Part shown: piece after piece, positions 6,763-16,572 of the stretch
How positions within the stretch are numbered: the first letter of the stretch is position 1
Layout: each line of letters begins with the position of its first letter
Source: Deltaproteobacteria bacterium
Lineage (GTDB): Bacteria > Desulfobacterota > Desulfuromonadia > Geobacterales > Geobacteraceae
Assembly (NCBI GenBank): GCA_009668975.1
Contig: SBEG01000033.1
Location: forward strand, 1-37,357
Direction of reading: 5' to 3'
Length of the DNA stretch: 37,357 bases
The notes under the pieces: generated by a model
Told to the model about the DNA's origin: nothing
Seen by the model: the letters and a program-made list of their open reading frames with translations, nothing else
Databases searched by the model: none
Position numbers and translations under genes: made by a program

Positions 6763-9700
6763 TCAGGTAAGCTTTACTGACACCAGCTTCGAGACCCCCG
6801 GCTCTTCCATGGTTACCCCATAGAGACTATCAGCATTCGCCATCGACGCTTTGCTATGGGTGATGATGATAAATTGTGAAAAGGCACTCATCTCACGAAC
6901 CATCTCATTGAACCTGCCGATATTCGCCTCATCAAGGGGCGCATCGACCTCATCCAGAAGGCAAAAGGGTGCAGGCTTGATCAGAAAAATCGCAAACATC
7001 AAGGCTACTGCCGTCAGCGCCTTTTCTCCACCGGACAGCAGGTTCACATTCTGCAGCTTTTTCCCCGGAGGTTGAATGATGATGTCAATTCCGGTTTCCA
7101 GAAGATTCTCTTCATCCGTCAGCCGCAGCTCCGCTCGACCACCACAGAAAAGCCGGGGGAAAACTTCCTGAAACTTCTCGTTTACCAGGATAAAGGTATC
7201 GAGAAACCTTTTTCGCGTCGTCCGGTTGATCTTCTGGATGGCCTGCTGCAGATCATGCAGTGATTCCTCCAGGTCCGATTTCTGTCCGGAGAGAAATTCA
7301 AACCGTTCCTCCAGCTCCCGGAATTCCTCGATGGCGGTGAGATTGACCTCTCCGATGCCCTCGATCAACCCCACCAGTTCCGCCTGCCGCGCACGCATCT
7401 CGATTTCATCAAATTCACGCCCGGTATAGCGAGGAACCAGGTCGCTCAGCGCACAACGGTATTTTTCCGCCACTGTTTCTTCAAGATTCCGCAGTAACAT
7501 CGCGGTCTCCGTCAACTTGAGGGTCTTGGTTCCTATTTCCTGAGAAAGCTGTTCTCCATTACTGCGAAGCGCCTTGAGGGAGGCCTCCCCCTCCTGGGCA
7601 CGTGCTGCTTCCTGCTCATAGCGCAGCCGAATTGTTTTACACGATTCATCAGCCTGCCACTGTTTTTCCAGAAGCGCTTTCAGTTCCTCATCGCTTTTGC
7701 CGCGCAACTCGGCAAGCCCCTGCCGCTCCCGGACACTATTTTGCAACTCGATTTCCAGGCGGGCACGACGCGCCTGGAGGTCCTGAATGCTTTCCTCGAC
7801 CCTCTTCATGGTTCGCCGGCCGGACTCCCGCTTCTCGCGCAGGGCCGCAAGCCTGACCTTGCGTGCGGTGAGATCATCACGCACCTCGGTGATTTCTTGT
7901 TGCCGGTTTTCCAGCCCCCCACGCGAAACCGCCAGTTCTTCTTCGAGCGAAGCCCTTCTGGATTCGCGCAACTCACGTTCACGCCGCGAGACAGCCATTT
8001 CCGCCTCAAGGGATTCGGATTCTTCTCGCAACTGGCTGTCTTCCAGCTCTTTCAGGGCAAGCCGCTCCTCGATCCTTTGGAGCTCTTCCCGTACACGCTG
8101 CAGGTCCTTCTCGGTATTGACCAACTGGATTTCCAGGCGATGAAGTTCCTGGCGGGCCTCTTTCATAGCGCTATCGGTCAGGCGGACCTCTTCGCGTAGG
8201 CGCCCCCTTTCCGACTCCAGTTCAGCGACAAGTCCGGTTAATCGTTCAACCAGGGCGGACAACTCCTTAATCTGGCGTTTTTTGTGGATGAGCCCCTGCT
8301 GGGCTGCTTCCATGGATCCGCCATGCAGCACCCCGCCACCATTGACCATGTCGCCGTCCTTGGTCACAAAAGTCAGGTGCGGATGTGCCGTAGCCAATTT
8401 CAAGGCGGAATCAATGGTATCCGTGATAAAGGTGGCGGCCAGGAGAGTCTCTGCCATCCCGCGGTTTTCTTCCGTTACCGTGATCCGGTCAAGTAAACGC
8501 GCCGCTCCGGCAGGAGCGTCGGGAAGACCGGTGATGCCCAGCGTCCGTTGGATCAGGCTGCAACGTCCGCCTGAAGTCTCCTTGAGAAAAGCAAGGGCTT
8601 CCCTGGCATCTCCTTCACCTCCGCAGATTACATACTGCAGACGATCAGCAAGAGCGGCCTCCAAAGCCACTTCGTATTCTTCCGCAACCTCCAGAATATC
8701 CGCGACAACTCCCTGCAGACGCCCCTTGAAAGGTTCGGCGAGACAGAGTGATCGTACGCCACGCCCGTACCCGGCAAACTGTGCCTCCAATTCCTGCAGT
8801 GAATGGAGCCGCGAGGCATTTTTATTGAGCCGGTCTTTCTCGGCAAGAAAGGAATGTTCAACCGTCTCGAGATGCTTCCTCAGCTCATCATCCCTGATAC
8901 GAAGTTCGTCCAAGTGGACGACAAGCTCCTGTTTCTGCGTGGTCAATGATCGAGAGAGCAGTTCCAGCTCAGACACCCTGCCCTGGGCATCATGCTGCTT
9001 CTCCTGGAGTCCGAGCCCTTCACGACGATTCCGTTCCAGCTGTTCGCGGAGCGACTCCAGCCTCCGAGAAGCTGCCGTTGTCTGATTGGTAAACTGGGAT
9101 ATTTCGGATACAATAGCAAAAAGATCTCGGCGGCGTTCTTCAAGGCCCGAAAGAGCAACCCGCTCCTCTTCGGCCAAGCGGGTCAGAACTTCTTCGGCGG
9201 CAACCAGTTCCTGTTCTTCCCGGGAAAGGTCCGCAACAAGGGTTTTCTCCAGGTCCTCCAGCTTGAGCAATTCATCATCCGACTCTGCGGATCGCGTCCC
9301 GATCGTCGTTAATTCCTGGGTAAAGCGGGCGATACGCTCCTCCAGGCCGGCCTGCTCCTTCCGCTCGAAGCCGATGCGGCTTTCGCAACCGGTAATTTCT
9401 CCCTTGAGGCGATAGCTTTCCTCCTGGGCATCGGCCAGCTTTTTTTCTTCCTCCAGAAGCAGGAGTTTTCTTTCATCCAGGGACAGGGAGGACTTTTCGA
9501 TTTCCAGAGTCTTGGCAGCGAAACGCTCCTGCAGTGCGGCAATCTCCGCTTCGATAGCGGCTTTATCCGCTATCCGGCGACAGTACCCGGTCACGGCGAA
9601 CTGCAGTTCGATCTCTTTCAACTCCTCGCGATATTCCCGGAATTTTTCGGCTTTTTTGGCTTGACGCTGCAGGGCGTTAATCTGCCGGCGGATTTCAGCG

Positions 9701-10293
9701 ACAATATCCCCGATACGCAGCAGATTCTGCCGGGTAACCTCGATTTTTTTCAAAGCAACCTGCTTCCGTGCCTTGAACTTGGTTACGCCCGCGGCCTCCT
9801 CGATGATCAGCCGGCGTTCCTCCGGCTTGGAACTGAGAATCATGCCGATTCTGCCCTGCTCGATAATCGAGTAGGCCTTGGCGCCGGCCCCGGTGTCCAT
9901 GAACAGCTCGGAAATATCCAGCAGCCGGCAGGGCGTGCCGTTCAGCAGGTACTCACTCTCGCCATCCCGGTATAGTCGCCGTGTTACCTGGATTTCACTG
10001 AAATTAAGGTACTTGGCCGGAACACGGCCATCCTGGGTGGAAAAGAAAATGGACACTTCCGTCATCCCCAGCGGCTTGCGGGTTTCACTGCCGCCGAAAA
10101 TGGTATCTTCCATGTTCTTGCCCCGCAGGGTTTTGGCGGACTGCTCCCCCATGACCCAACGGATGGCATCGACAATGTTCGATTTCCCGCAACCGTTCGG
10201 TCCGACAACAGCCGTCACCCCCTGCTGGAAGCCAAGGGAAACCTTGTCGGCGAACGATTTGAAACCGTGTATTTCCAGTCGACTGATAATCAT
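6763..10293 (-). CDS. smc: Chromosome partition protein SMC
   Basis: ATPase that condenses and organises the chromosome with ScpA and ScpB. The 1176-residue protein has the N-terminal Walker A GPNGCGKSN (31-39), two long coiled-coil arms, a hinge at about 510-660, and the C-terminal signature LSGGEKALTAVALMF (from 1086) followed by Walker B CLLDEVDAPLDEAN (about 1111-1124). This is a complete bacterial SMC. I chose the ATG at 10291-10293 (MIISRLEIHGFKSF), the canonical family start, over a TTG 45 bases upstream. A promoter-like TTTACA-N18-TACTAT ends 10 bases before this ATG, and there is no Shine-Dalgarno sequence, so the mRNA may be leaderless. No scpA or scpB is in the window. Confidence 0.97.
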   Translation of the reverse strand: MIISRLEIHGFKSFADKVSLGFQQGVTAVVGPNGCGKSNIVDAIRWVMGEQSAKTLRGKNMEDTIFGGSETRKPLGMTEVSIFFSTQDGRVPAKYLNFSEIQVTRRLYRDGESEYLLNGTPCRLLDISELFMDTGAGAKAYSIIEQGRIGMILSSKPEERRLIIEEAAGVTKFKARKQVALKKIEVTRQNLLRIGDIVAEIRRQINALQRQAKKAEKFREYREELKEIELQFAVTGYCRRIADKAAIEAEIAALQERFAAKTLEIEKSSLSLDERKLLLLEEEKKLADAQEESYRLKGEITGCESRIGFERKEQAGLEERIARFTQELTTIGTRSAESDDELLKLEDLEKTLVADLSREEQELVAAEEVLTRLAEEERVALSGLEERRRDLFAIVSEISQFTNQTTAASRRLESLREQLERNRREGLGLQEKQHDAQGRVSELELLSRSLTTQKQELVVHLDELRIRDDELRKHLETVEHSFLAEKDRLNKNASRLHSLQELEAQFAGYGRGVRSLCLAEPFKGRLQGVVADILEVAEEYEVALEAALADRLQYVICGGEGDAREALAFLKETSGGRCSLIQRTLGITGLPDAPAGAARLLDRITVTEENRGMAETLLAATFITDTIDSALKLATAHPHLTFVTKDGDMVNGGGVLHGGSMEAAQQGLIHKKRQIKELSALVERLTGLVAELESERGRLREEVRLTDSAMKEARQELHRLEIQLVNTEKDLQRVREELQRIEERLALKELEDSQLREESESLEAEMAVSRRERELRESRRASLEEELAVSRGGLENRQQEITEVRDDLTARKVRLAALREKRESGRRTMKRVEESIQDLQARRARLEIELQNSVRERQGLAELRGKSDEELKALLEKQWQADESCKTIRLRYEQEAARAQEGEASLKALRSNGEQLSQEIGTKTLKLTETAMLLRNLEETVAEKYRCALSDLVPRYTGREFDEIEMRARQAELVGLIEGIGEVNLTAIEEFRELEERFEFLSGQKSDLEESLHDLQQAIQKINRTTRKRFLDTFILVNEKFQEVFPRLFCGGRAELRLTDEENLLETGIDIIIQPPGKKLQNVNLLSGGEKALTAVALMFAIFLIKPAPFCLLDEVDAPLDEANIGRFNEMVREMSAFSQFIIITHSKASMANADSLYGVTMEEPGVSKLVSVKLT

Positions 10294-10303
10294 AGGCGCG
10301 GCA

Positions 10304-10333
10304 ATAGTACCAAAGGGCGGCTTTTCTTGTAAA
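10304..10333 (-). promoter_or_regulatory. Sigma-70 promoter of smc, leaderless type
   Basis: Minus strand TTTACA (10328-10333), 18-base spacer, TACTAT (10304-10309), then only 10 bases to the smc ATG. A transcript starting about 7 bases past the -10 box would have a 5' leader of a few bases and no ribosome-binding site. Confidence 0.55.
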
Positions 10334-10458
10334 GGCAAAGATGAGGCTGATGGTTGAGCGTCGCCCTGCCATTTTTAGCGGAAAATCCGGTCAGTGCGCC
10401 ATCAGGTCAGGAGTACCGGACCGGGGATGATTGGTTAAAGGAAATATCGTGCTGCCGC

Positions 10459-12138
10459 TCAACCGGATTGCGGGTGCAAAGCCCGTTCATATTCCTTGAC
10501 AAGCCGGGCACGCTCACCACCATCGATCGTATCCCAGGGAAGAGTTTCCTCCAGCGGAATCGTGCGGGTGACAAGTCTTTCCGTATCCAGCTGCAGCTCT
10601 TTGGCGGCCTTTTTCCAGTTGCCGGTCCGGTGAGCCATTACCAGGAAGTCGGCCAGACGCCGATCACCCCGGGAAAGGAGCGCCTGGAGAAAAGCCTCCC
10701 GCAGACTTTCCAGCTGGATTTTGACATTGGACAAACTCCCGACAGCGCGCCGCAAGTAGTGGTACTTTTTCTCCAGGGAGGCCAGAGCCTCCATTCCGCT
10801 CCATTGCAGAGGCGTAAAGGGCTTGGGCACGAACGGATTGATGGACAGCAGGACGGAGCCGAGACGCCGGTTTTTCTTCGCCGCGGCAATTACCCGCTCG
10901 CGGATCTTTTCAATCAGCGCCACCATCTCCGCCAGGTCCTGCTCCGTTTCGCTGGGCAGCCCGATGATGAAGTACAGTTTCAAGTTGAGAATATCCCGCC
11001 CGATCAGGGTGTCGCAGGCCCCGAGGATCTGCTCTTCCGTAAGATCTTTCCGGATCAGATCCCGCAGCCGCTGTGAGCCGCCCTCCGGCGCAAGGGCAAC
11101 GGTCTTGTGCCCGCTGGCATGGAGAATGTCGAGCAGATCTTCATCAAGTGCATCGATGCGCAGCGAGGAAACGGAGACTTTCCCGCCATTTTCCGAGATA
11201 AAACGGCACAGCTCGCCGAGGTCCCGGTAATCGGAAACCGCCGCCCCAACCAGCCCGATCCGTTCTTTCAATGCCAAACCTTTTTCAGCCTCTTGCTTGA
11301 GCAGCTCCAGCGAACGTTGCCGAAAGGGGTGATAAATGAAGCCGGCGGCACAGAAGCGGCAGCCGCGGGGACAACCGCGAGACACCTCGATGAGGTACAT
11401 GTCGGCAAATTCCGTTCCGGGAGCAAACAGGGATGAGGCAACCACCGAGGCATTGAGATCGGTATCCCAGGCGCGTTTCACCCGGGCTGGCGCACCGCCA
11501 AGTCCCTCTATATGAGCTATGCCGCCATTGTCATACATCACCCTGTACCGCGAGGGCACATAGATCCCCGGCAACTGTAGCGCATTGTCGAGCAATTCCG
11601 CCCGGGCAGTCCCCCCTTGAGCCAGCAGAAAGTCCAGCAGTCGCGGCAGGATCGCCTCGCCTTCCCCCACGCAGACCAGGTCCAGCAGCTCGGCAACCGG
11701 TTCCGGATTCAAAAAAAGCGCCGCGCCGCCAGCCATGACCAGGGGATACGACGCGTCCCGCTCCGAAGCAAAGGGCGGGATTCCGGCAAGATCGAAGATG
11801 GCAGGAATATTCAGGTAGTCGTTCTCAAAGGATACGGAAAAGGCCAGGACATCGAAATCGTTCAAGGGGCGCTGTGATTCGAGGGAAAGAAGACGCGACC
11901 CCGATTTCCGGTACTCTTTCAATTCGACGGCTGGCGGCAGAAAGGCCCTTTCGCAGACGACATCCGGCAATGAGTTACAGAACGCGTAGACCGACTGAAA
12001 GCCGAGATTACTCATGGCGGTTGCATAGTAATTCGGATAGACCAGGCAGATCGTCAGCTTGCCGCCCCAATTTTTGCTGACGGCACCAGACTCAGCAGCC
12101 AGCAACTGCCTGTAATTCTCTTTAATTTTCCACGACAT
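10459..12138 (-). CDS. Radical SAM protein with B12-binding-like N-terminus (TIGR03960-like)
   Basis: The 559-residue protein has the radical SAM cluster motif at C256, C260 and C263 (VSRGCPRGCRFCAAGF). It is preceded by a Rossmann-like region (about 25-170) with LTICLVYPNYYATAMSNLG and VCVGEGE, as in B12-binding radical SAM proteins. The layout resembles the uncharacterised TIGR03960 family, which in many bacteria is followed by or fused to a DUF2344/TIGR03936 part and sits near the RNase G gene. Here it ends without that extension, and no rng gene follows. The reaction is unknown; RNA or tRNA modification is a guess from context in other genomes. The ATG start has no clear Shine-Dalgarno site. 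Confidence 0.8.
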   Translation of the reverse strand: MSWKIKENYRQLLAAESGAVSKNWGGKLTICLVYPNYYATAMSNLGFQSVYAFCNSLPDVVCERAFLPPAVELKEYRKSGSRLLSLESQRPLNDFDVLAFSVSFENDYLNIPAIFDLAGIPPFASERDASYPLVMAGGAALFLNPEPVAELLDLVCVGEGEAILPRLLDFLLAQGGTARAELLDNALQLPGIYVPSRYRVMYDNGGIAHIEGLGGAPARVKRAWDTDLNASVVASSLFAPGTEFADMYLIEVSRGCPRGCRFCAAGFIYHPFRQRSLELLKQEAEKGLALKERIGLVGAAVSDYRDLGELCRFISENGGKVSVSSLRIDALDEDLLDILHASGHKTVALAPEGGSQRLRDLIRKDLTEEQILGACDTLIGRDILNLKLYFIIGLPSETEQDLAEMVALIEKIRERVIAAAKKNRRLGSVLLSINPFVPKPFTPLQWSGMEALASLEKKYHYLRRAVGSLSNVKIQLESLREAFLQALLSRGDRRLADFLVMAHRTGNWKKAAKELQLDTERLVTRTIPLEETLPWDTIDGGERARLVKEYERALHPQSG

Positions 12139-12270
12139 GGAAAAAAGGTACCATGGATAAAAAGTGTTTGAAAGGGAAAAAACTCGTACAGGAAATTGCT
12201 TGTCCGGGCGGGAGGGCCAAAGGGAATGCGGGGTGGAGCGGGGCGCAGACTAATTGTCGGTTGAGAGATT

Positions 12271-14961
12271 CTAGTCCTTGGTCACCCGCTCCAGGACTTC
12301 CCTGAGTTCATCAAGTTTATAGGGCTTGGTAATGATGCCGTGAAAACCGAAGGTTTTATATTCCGACATGATCGGATCATTGGAATAGCCGCTGGAAACA
12401 ATACCTTTCACCTCCGGATTGATCTTCCGGAGAATCCTCATCGCTTCACCGCCCCCCATCCCCCCGGGAATGGTCAGATCCATCAGCACCGCGGAAAAAG
12501 GCTGATTCAATTCCATAGCCTGCGTGTAGAGAGACACTGCCTCCTCCCCGTTGCAGGACAAAGCAACCTCATAGCCAATGAAATCAAGCATTTCCTCCAC
12601 AACTTCCCGGATATTTTCTTCGTCATCCATGACCAGAACTTTGCCCTTTACCGGTGTCGCTTCACCTGGTGCAACAGCATGTTCCTCCCGGGAAAACAGT
12701 GCTTCAGAGCTAACACTGGCAGGAAGATAAACAGAAAAGGTTGTTCCTATGCCAGCCTTTGACGAAACCGAGATATGGCCATCATGATGCTGGATTATTG
12801 AATAGACCGTCGACAGGCCTAATCCTTTTCCCTGCTCCTTGGTAGTAAAGTAGGGATCAAAGATCCGCGGAAGAGCTTCTTCGGAAATCCCTTCGCCCTG
12901 ATCACTGATTGTCACAAGGATATAACGCCCATCCGGTAAAGGAAGATTGTCCTCCGCCGTTACCTGAACATTCCGGCAGGCAACCTCGATCACCCCGCCT
13001 TCCGGCATCGCCTGCTCGGCATTGAGAACAATATTATTGATGACTTGGCTGATCTGCCCCTCATCCACCTCAACCAGCCACAGATCAGCCGGAATCGCAA
13101 AAGTACAGGTTACGTTTGAACCACACAAAGAAAATGCCGCGGAATCCTTGATGATCTCCGGAATGGAAGAGGTTTTTTTCACCGGGGCGCCGCCACGGGA
13201 AAAGGTCAACAACTGCTGGGTGAGGTCGCGCGCACGCAAAGACGCTTTTTCCGCCTCGGTAAGCTTCTGCTGGATCTTGTCTCCCTCGGGGACGTACATC
13301 TTGGCAAGGGAAATATTCCCGAGAATTGCCGTCAGGAGATTGTTGAAATCGTGTGCTATACCGCCGGCCAGAATCCCGATCGACTCCAGCTTCTGGGCAT
13401 TCAGGAGTTCCTCTTCCATCTTCCGTTTCTCGGTGATGTCCCGGAAAACGAGAACCGCGCCCACGATCTTGCTTTCCTTATCCCGGATCGGCGCAGCACT
13501 GTCGGCAATAATTCGCTCCGTTCCGTCCCGTGACACCAGGACAGTGTGATTGGCAAGCTCACCGATACAGCCGGTCGTCAGCACCATTTTCACCGGATTT
13601 TCAGTTTGTTGCCGGGTTTTTTCGTTAATGATGGTGAAGACCTCGTCCAGATGTTTCCCCACCGCCTCTTCCTGCCGCCAACCTGTTAGTGTCTCGGCAA
13701 CCTTATTGAGGAGAACAACTGTGCACGCGGTATCCGTAGTAACAACACCATCACCGATGGAGCGGAGGGTAACCGACAGGCGTTCCGTCTCTCCGGCAAG
13801 CGCTTCCTGGGCAAGTTTGCGCGCCGTTATGTCATGGATATGCTCCGCCACATAGAGAACTTTTCCCGCTTCATCGAGGATGGGAAAAGCCCTGATTTCC
13901 ACGTAGCCGATGCGCGGGTTGAATTTTTCCATGGATACAGGCTGCCCCGTTCGAAAGACCTCGAGCGTATGGCACGGCTCACAAATAGTATCCGATGAAT
14001 AATAGGCTTGATAACAGTAGGGATGGCTGTCACGGATCGACTCGGGAACGTACTCATAGCCGCCGTGCCAGTTGGAAAGAATGATCCGGTGATCTTTGTC
14101 GATGATGGAAAAAAGATCGGGAACAGCATCAAAAATTGAGCGCAGGAGTTTTTCCGAGCGGCGCAGTTCATCCTCCATGCGCACACGCCGTGAGATATCG
14201 ACCATGACCAGAACGAGCCCGGAAATATCCCCTTTTTCATCGCGGATAGGTGTTGCCTTTGCTTCAATGGGCACTTCCTGCCCCTCGCGCGTGAGTAGAA
14301 AAGTCTCTTCCGGCAGGGAAACAGCTGCGCCGGCCTGGATGACGGACACAACCAGCTCATCACAGGACGGGACATTTTCCTGTTCACGGCAGAGGAAAAC
14401 TTCCTGCAGATGTCTCCCAACGGCCTCAGCGTGACTCCAGCCGGTCAAAAGCTCGGCAACAGGATTCAGAAAAGTTACGGTTCCAGTTCTATCCGTGGAA
14501 ATGACCCCGTCCCCGATACTTTTGAGCGTGGTGGAAAGCCGCTCTTCGCTGCGCCGGAGCCTGCTTTCCATGCGGTGCTTGTAGAGCCCCATCTCAATGG
14601 ACGATTTAAGGGTAATATCCTGAAAAGGCTTGACGATATAACCGAACGGCCCGGAAATCTTCGCCCTGTCCAAGGTATCGGAATCTGCATAGGCGGTAAG
14701 GAATATAATCGGGATATCGGCTAACGATCTGATTTTTTCGGCTGCCATCACCCCGTCCATCGTACCCGGCAGATTAATGTCCATCAGTACCAGGTCAGGC
14801 CGGGCCTCCAAAGCCTTTTCAACAGCCTCTTCGCCAGATGCTGCCGTGTCGGCCACAAGATATCCCAGTGCCACAAGCCGTTTCTCGAGGCCCTTAGCAA
14901 TGATAAGTTCATCCTCTACAATGAGGATCCTTATTTTCGCTTCCGTTGCCGGTTGTATCAT
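12271..14961 (-). CDS. Hybrid sensor kinase: receiver-PAS-PAS-PAS-HisKA-HATPase-receiver
   Basis: The 896-residue protein starts with a CheY-like receiver (about 9-125, phospho-acceptor D61, KPF at 111-113). Three PAS domains follow (about 135-255, 265-380, 390-510). Next come a HisKA dimerisation domain with H537 in GGIAHDFNNLL, a HATPase domain (N-box near 643-650, DQGEGISEE, GKGLGLSTVY), and a C-terminal receiver (about 774-893, D828). The second PAS carries C316, C327 and C330 in a CYQAYYSS..CEPC arrangement, suggesting metal, heme or redox sensing. The chosen ATG has GGAGG 7 bases upstream and overlaps the stop of the 82-residue gene as ATGA. No DNA-binding domain is present, so output must pass through phosphotransfer to another protein. 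Confidence 0.93.
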   Translation of the reverse strand: MIQPATEAKIRILIVEDELIIAKGLEKRLVALGYLVADTAASGEEAVEKALEARPDLVLMDINLPGTMDGVMAAEKIRSLADIPIIFLTAYADSDTLDRAKISGPFGYIVKPFQDITLKSSIEMGLYKHRMESRLRRSEERLSTTLKSIGDGVISTDRTGTVTFLNPVAELLTGWSHAEAVGRHLQEVFLCREQENVPSCDELVVSVIQAGAAVSLPEETFLLTREGQEVPIEAKATPIRDEKGDISGLVLVMVDISRRVRMEDELRRSEKLLRSIFDAVPDLFSIIDKDHRIILSNWHGGYEYVPESIRDSHPYCYQAYYSSDTICEPCHTLEVFRTGQPVSMEKFNPRIGYVEIRAFPILDEAGKVLYVAEHIHDITARKLAQEALAGETERLSVTLRSIGDGVVTTDTACTVVLLNKVAETLTGWRQEEAVGKHLDEVFTIINEKTRQQTENPVKMVLTTGCIGELANHTVLVSRDGTERIIADSAAPIRDKESKIVGAVLVFRDITEKRKMEEELLNAQKLESIGILAGGIAHDFNNLLTAILGNISLAKMYVPEGDKIQQKLTEAEKASLRARDLTQQLLTFSRGGAPVKKTSSIPEIIKDSAAFSLCGSNVTCTFAIPADLWLVEVDEGQISQVINNIVLNAEQAMPEGGVIEVACRNVQVTAEDNLPLPDGRYILVTISDQGEGISEEALPRIFDPYFTTKEQGKGLGLSTVYSIIQHHDGHISVSSKAGIGTTFSVYLPASVSSEALFSREEHAVAPGEATPVKGKVLVMDDEENIREVVEEMLDFIGYEVALSCNGEEAVSLYTQAMELNQPFSAVLMDLTIPGGMGGGEAMRILRKINPEVKGIVSSGYSNDPIMSEYKTFGFHGIITKPYKLDELREVLERVTKD

Positions 14962-15206
14962 GCAGAGCCTCCGGCCATCAGATGGGGACAATTGCCTGCA
15001 GAAAACCATAATGCCAATTCCCTATCAAGGATCTCTCTGCGTTGGCTCGTCTTCGACTGGTCAAGGTACTCTTCAGTAAGCCTCGCAGCCTCATTCCCCG
15101 GCGCCTTGAGATCATCCTCCATCTGGAATTGGTAGCAGTCCACGGATTTCAGGCAGCTTGTCATTTTTTTAGCCCATGTCTGGTATGAAGTATAGCAGAA
15201 GCGCAT
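14958..15206 (-). CDS. 82-residue unknown protein coupled to the sensor kinases
   Basis: I do not recognise this protein. It begins MRFCYTSYQTWAKKMTSCLK, is helix-prone (NEAARLTEEYLDQSKTSQRR) and has four cysteines (4, 18, 24, 73). An AGGAAAGAG ribosome site precedes the ATG. Its stop overlaps the start of the hybrid kinase (ATGA), and it starts 26 bases after the preceding kinase gene stops. This spacing is strong evidence for a real gene in the operon. It could be a small ligand- or redox-sensing partner, an adaptor or a phosphotransfer modulator, but nothing in the sequence decides this. Confidence 0.7.
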   Translation of the reverse strand: MRFCYTSYQTWAKKMTSCLKSVDCYQFQMEDDLKAPGNEAARLTEEYLDQSKTSQRREILDRELALWFSAGNCPHLMAGGSA

Positions 15207-15231
15207 CTCTTTCCTACCATCCGGTCATTAA

Positions 15232-16572
15232 TCAGCAGGGAAATTTCAGCGGGAAACGGATGGCAAACGAGGCTCCTCCAGCGTTGTGAATTTTGATCGT
15301 CCCGCGCAGCTGTTTGGTAAGCAGACAAACAATCTGCATCCCCAGCGTTTCAGTACGATTCAAGTCAAGTCCCTCGGGAATTCCCACCCCGCTGTCGCTC
15401 ACCGTAAGAACAACCATGTTCTCATCATCGGTGCGGCAGGTTACGGCAATTTTTCCTTCCAGCTTTTCGGGAAAGGCGTGTTTCAAGGAGTTTGAAACCA
15501 ATTCATTGACAATAAGACCACACGGGATCGCCTCCTCGATACCCAGACAAAATTCAGCGACATCGAAATCCAGCTTAATGTCTTCCGGATCAGCCACATA
15601 CGAGAAAACAAGCTGCTTTGTAAGGCTCTCCAGGTATTCACGGACATTTATCGAGGCAAGATCGGCTGTGGCATAGAGTTGCTCATGGACCAGGGCCATT
15701 GTCTTGATGCGATCCTGACTTTCCCGGAAAAGTCTCAGCGGCTGCTCGTCATGGATATACTCGCACTGCAGCTCAAGAAGCGAGGAAATGATCTGCAGGT
15801 TATTCTTTACCCGATGATGGATCTCCTTGAGGAGGATCTCTTTCTCGCGAAGCGACGCAAGGACCTTTTCCTCTGCACGTGTGCGTTCGTTTACTTCCGC
15901 AATTAAACGGGTGTTGGCCTGGGCAAGTTCGGCAGTGCGCTCTCGCACCAGGTCCTCCAAGTGATCCTGATATTGTCTGACCGCTGCTTCAGCCTGCTTA
16001 CGTTCCATGATTTCACAGCTCAACTCGACATTGACGCTTGCCAGCTCTTCATTGGCCCGCAGAAGCTCCCTGTTCCGGGCCTCCAGCTTTTTCCGCATGG
16101 CATGAAGCGAAAGCAGCGTCTCAGCCCTGGCCAGAACCTCTTCCGCCTGGAACGGTTTCGTAATATAATCCGCCGCCCCCATGCGGAAAGCCCTGATTTT
16201 GTCGGATGTCTCAACCAGAGAAGTCATGAAGATCACCGGAATAGTGCGAGTTTTCTCATTGCTTTTCAAGAATTGACATACCTTGAAACCATCGAGATCC
16301 GGCATTACGATATCCAGCAGAATAAGGTCCGGAAGCTGAGATTGAACTATGCGCATAGCGGCAACGCCATCCTGGGCCTGAATGACTTCATAGCCATTTG
16401 CCGTGAGAATATCCGACAGGAGCCGCAGATTGGTTGCGCTGTCATCCACTATGAGTATGCTGCCTGGCTGTTCAGATGCTGTCACCATGGTCATGGACCT
16501 CTTTTCAAACTTAGCGGCGAAGACAGAGGATTCAGCTGCTTCCTCTCGATACCGGGTTCCTTTCTCCGCCAT
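15232..16572 (-). CDS. Receiver-HisKA_2 histidine kinase
   Basis: The 446-residue protein has an N-terminal CheY-like receiver (about 38-155, acceptor D87, KPF near 139-141). A long coiled-coil linker (160-245) follows, with an RERTAELAQANTRLI segment. Next is a HisKA_2 domain with EIHHRVKNNLQIISSLLELQ (His 252/253), then a HATPase domain. HisKA_2 kinases are often soluble and receive phosphate or signals from upstream partners. The ATG at 16570-16572 overlaps the stop of the upstream kinase gene in a TGATG junction, and GGAG lies 6 bases upstream. A GTG one codon earlier is too close to that site. The receiver could be a target of the kinase encoded upstream. Confidence 0.92.
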   Translation of the reverse strand: MAEKGTRYREEAAESSVFAAKFEKRSMTMVTASEQPGSILIVDDSATNLRLLSDILTANGYEVIQAQDGVAAMRIVQSQLPDLILLDIVMPDLDGFKVCQFLKSNEKTRTIPVIFMTSLVETSDKIRAFRMGAADYITKPFQAEEVLARAETLLSLHAMRKKLEARNRELLRANEELASVNVELSCEIMERKQAEAAVRQYQDHLEDLVRERTAELAQANTRLIAEVNERTRAEEKVLASLREKEILLKEIHHRVKNNLQIISSLLELQCEYIHDEQPLRLFRESQDRIKTMALVHEQLYATADLASINVREYLESLTKQLVFSYVADPEDIKLDFDVAEFCLGIEEAIPCGLIVNELVSNSLKHAFPEKLEGKIAVTCRTDDENMVVLTVSDSGVGIPEGLDLNRTETLGMQIVCLLTKQLRGTIKIHNAGGASFAIRFPLKFPC

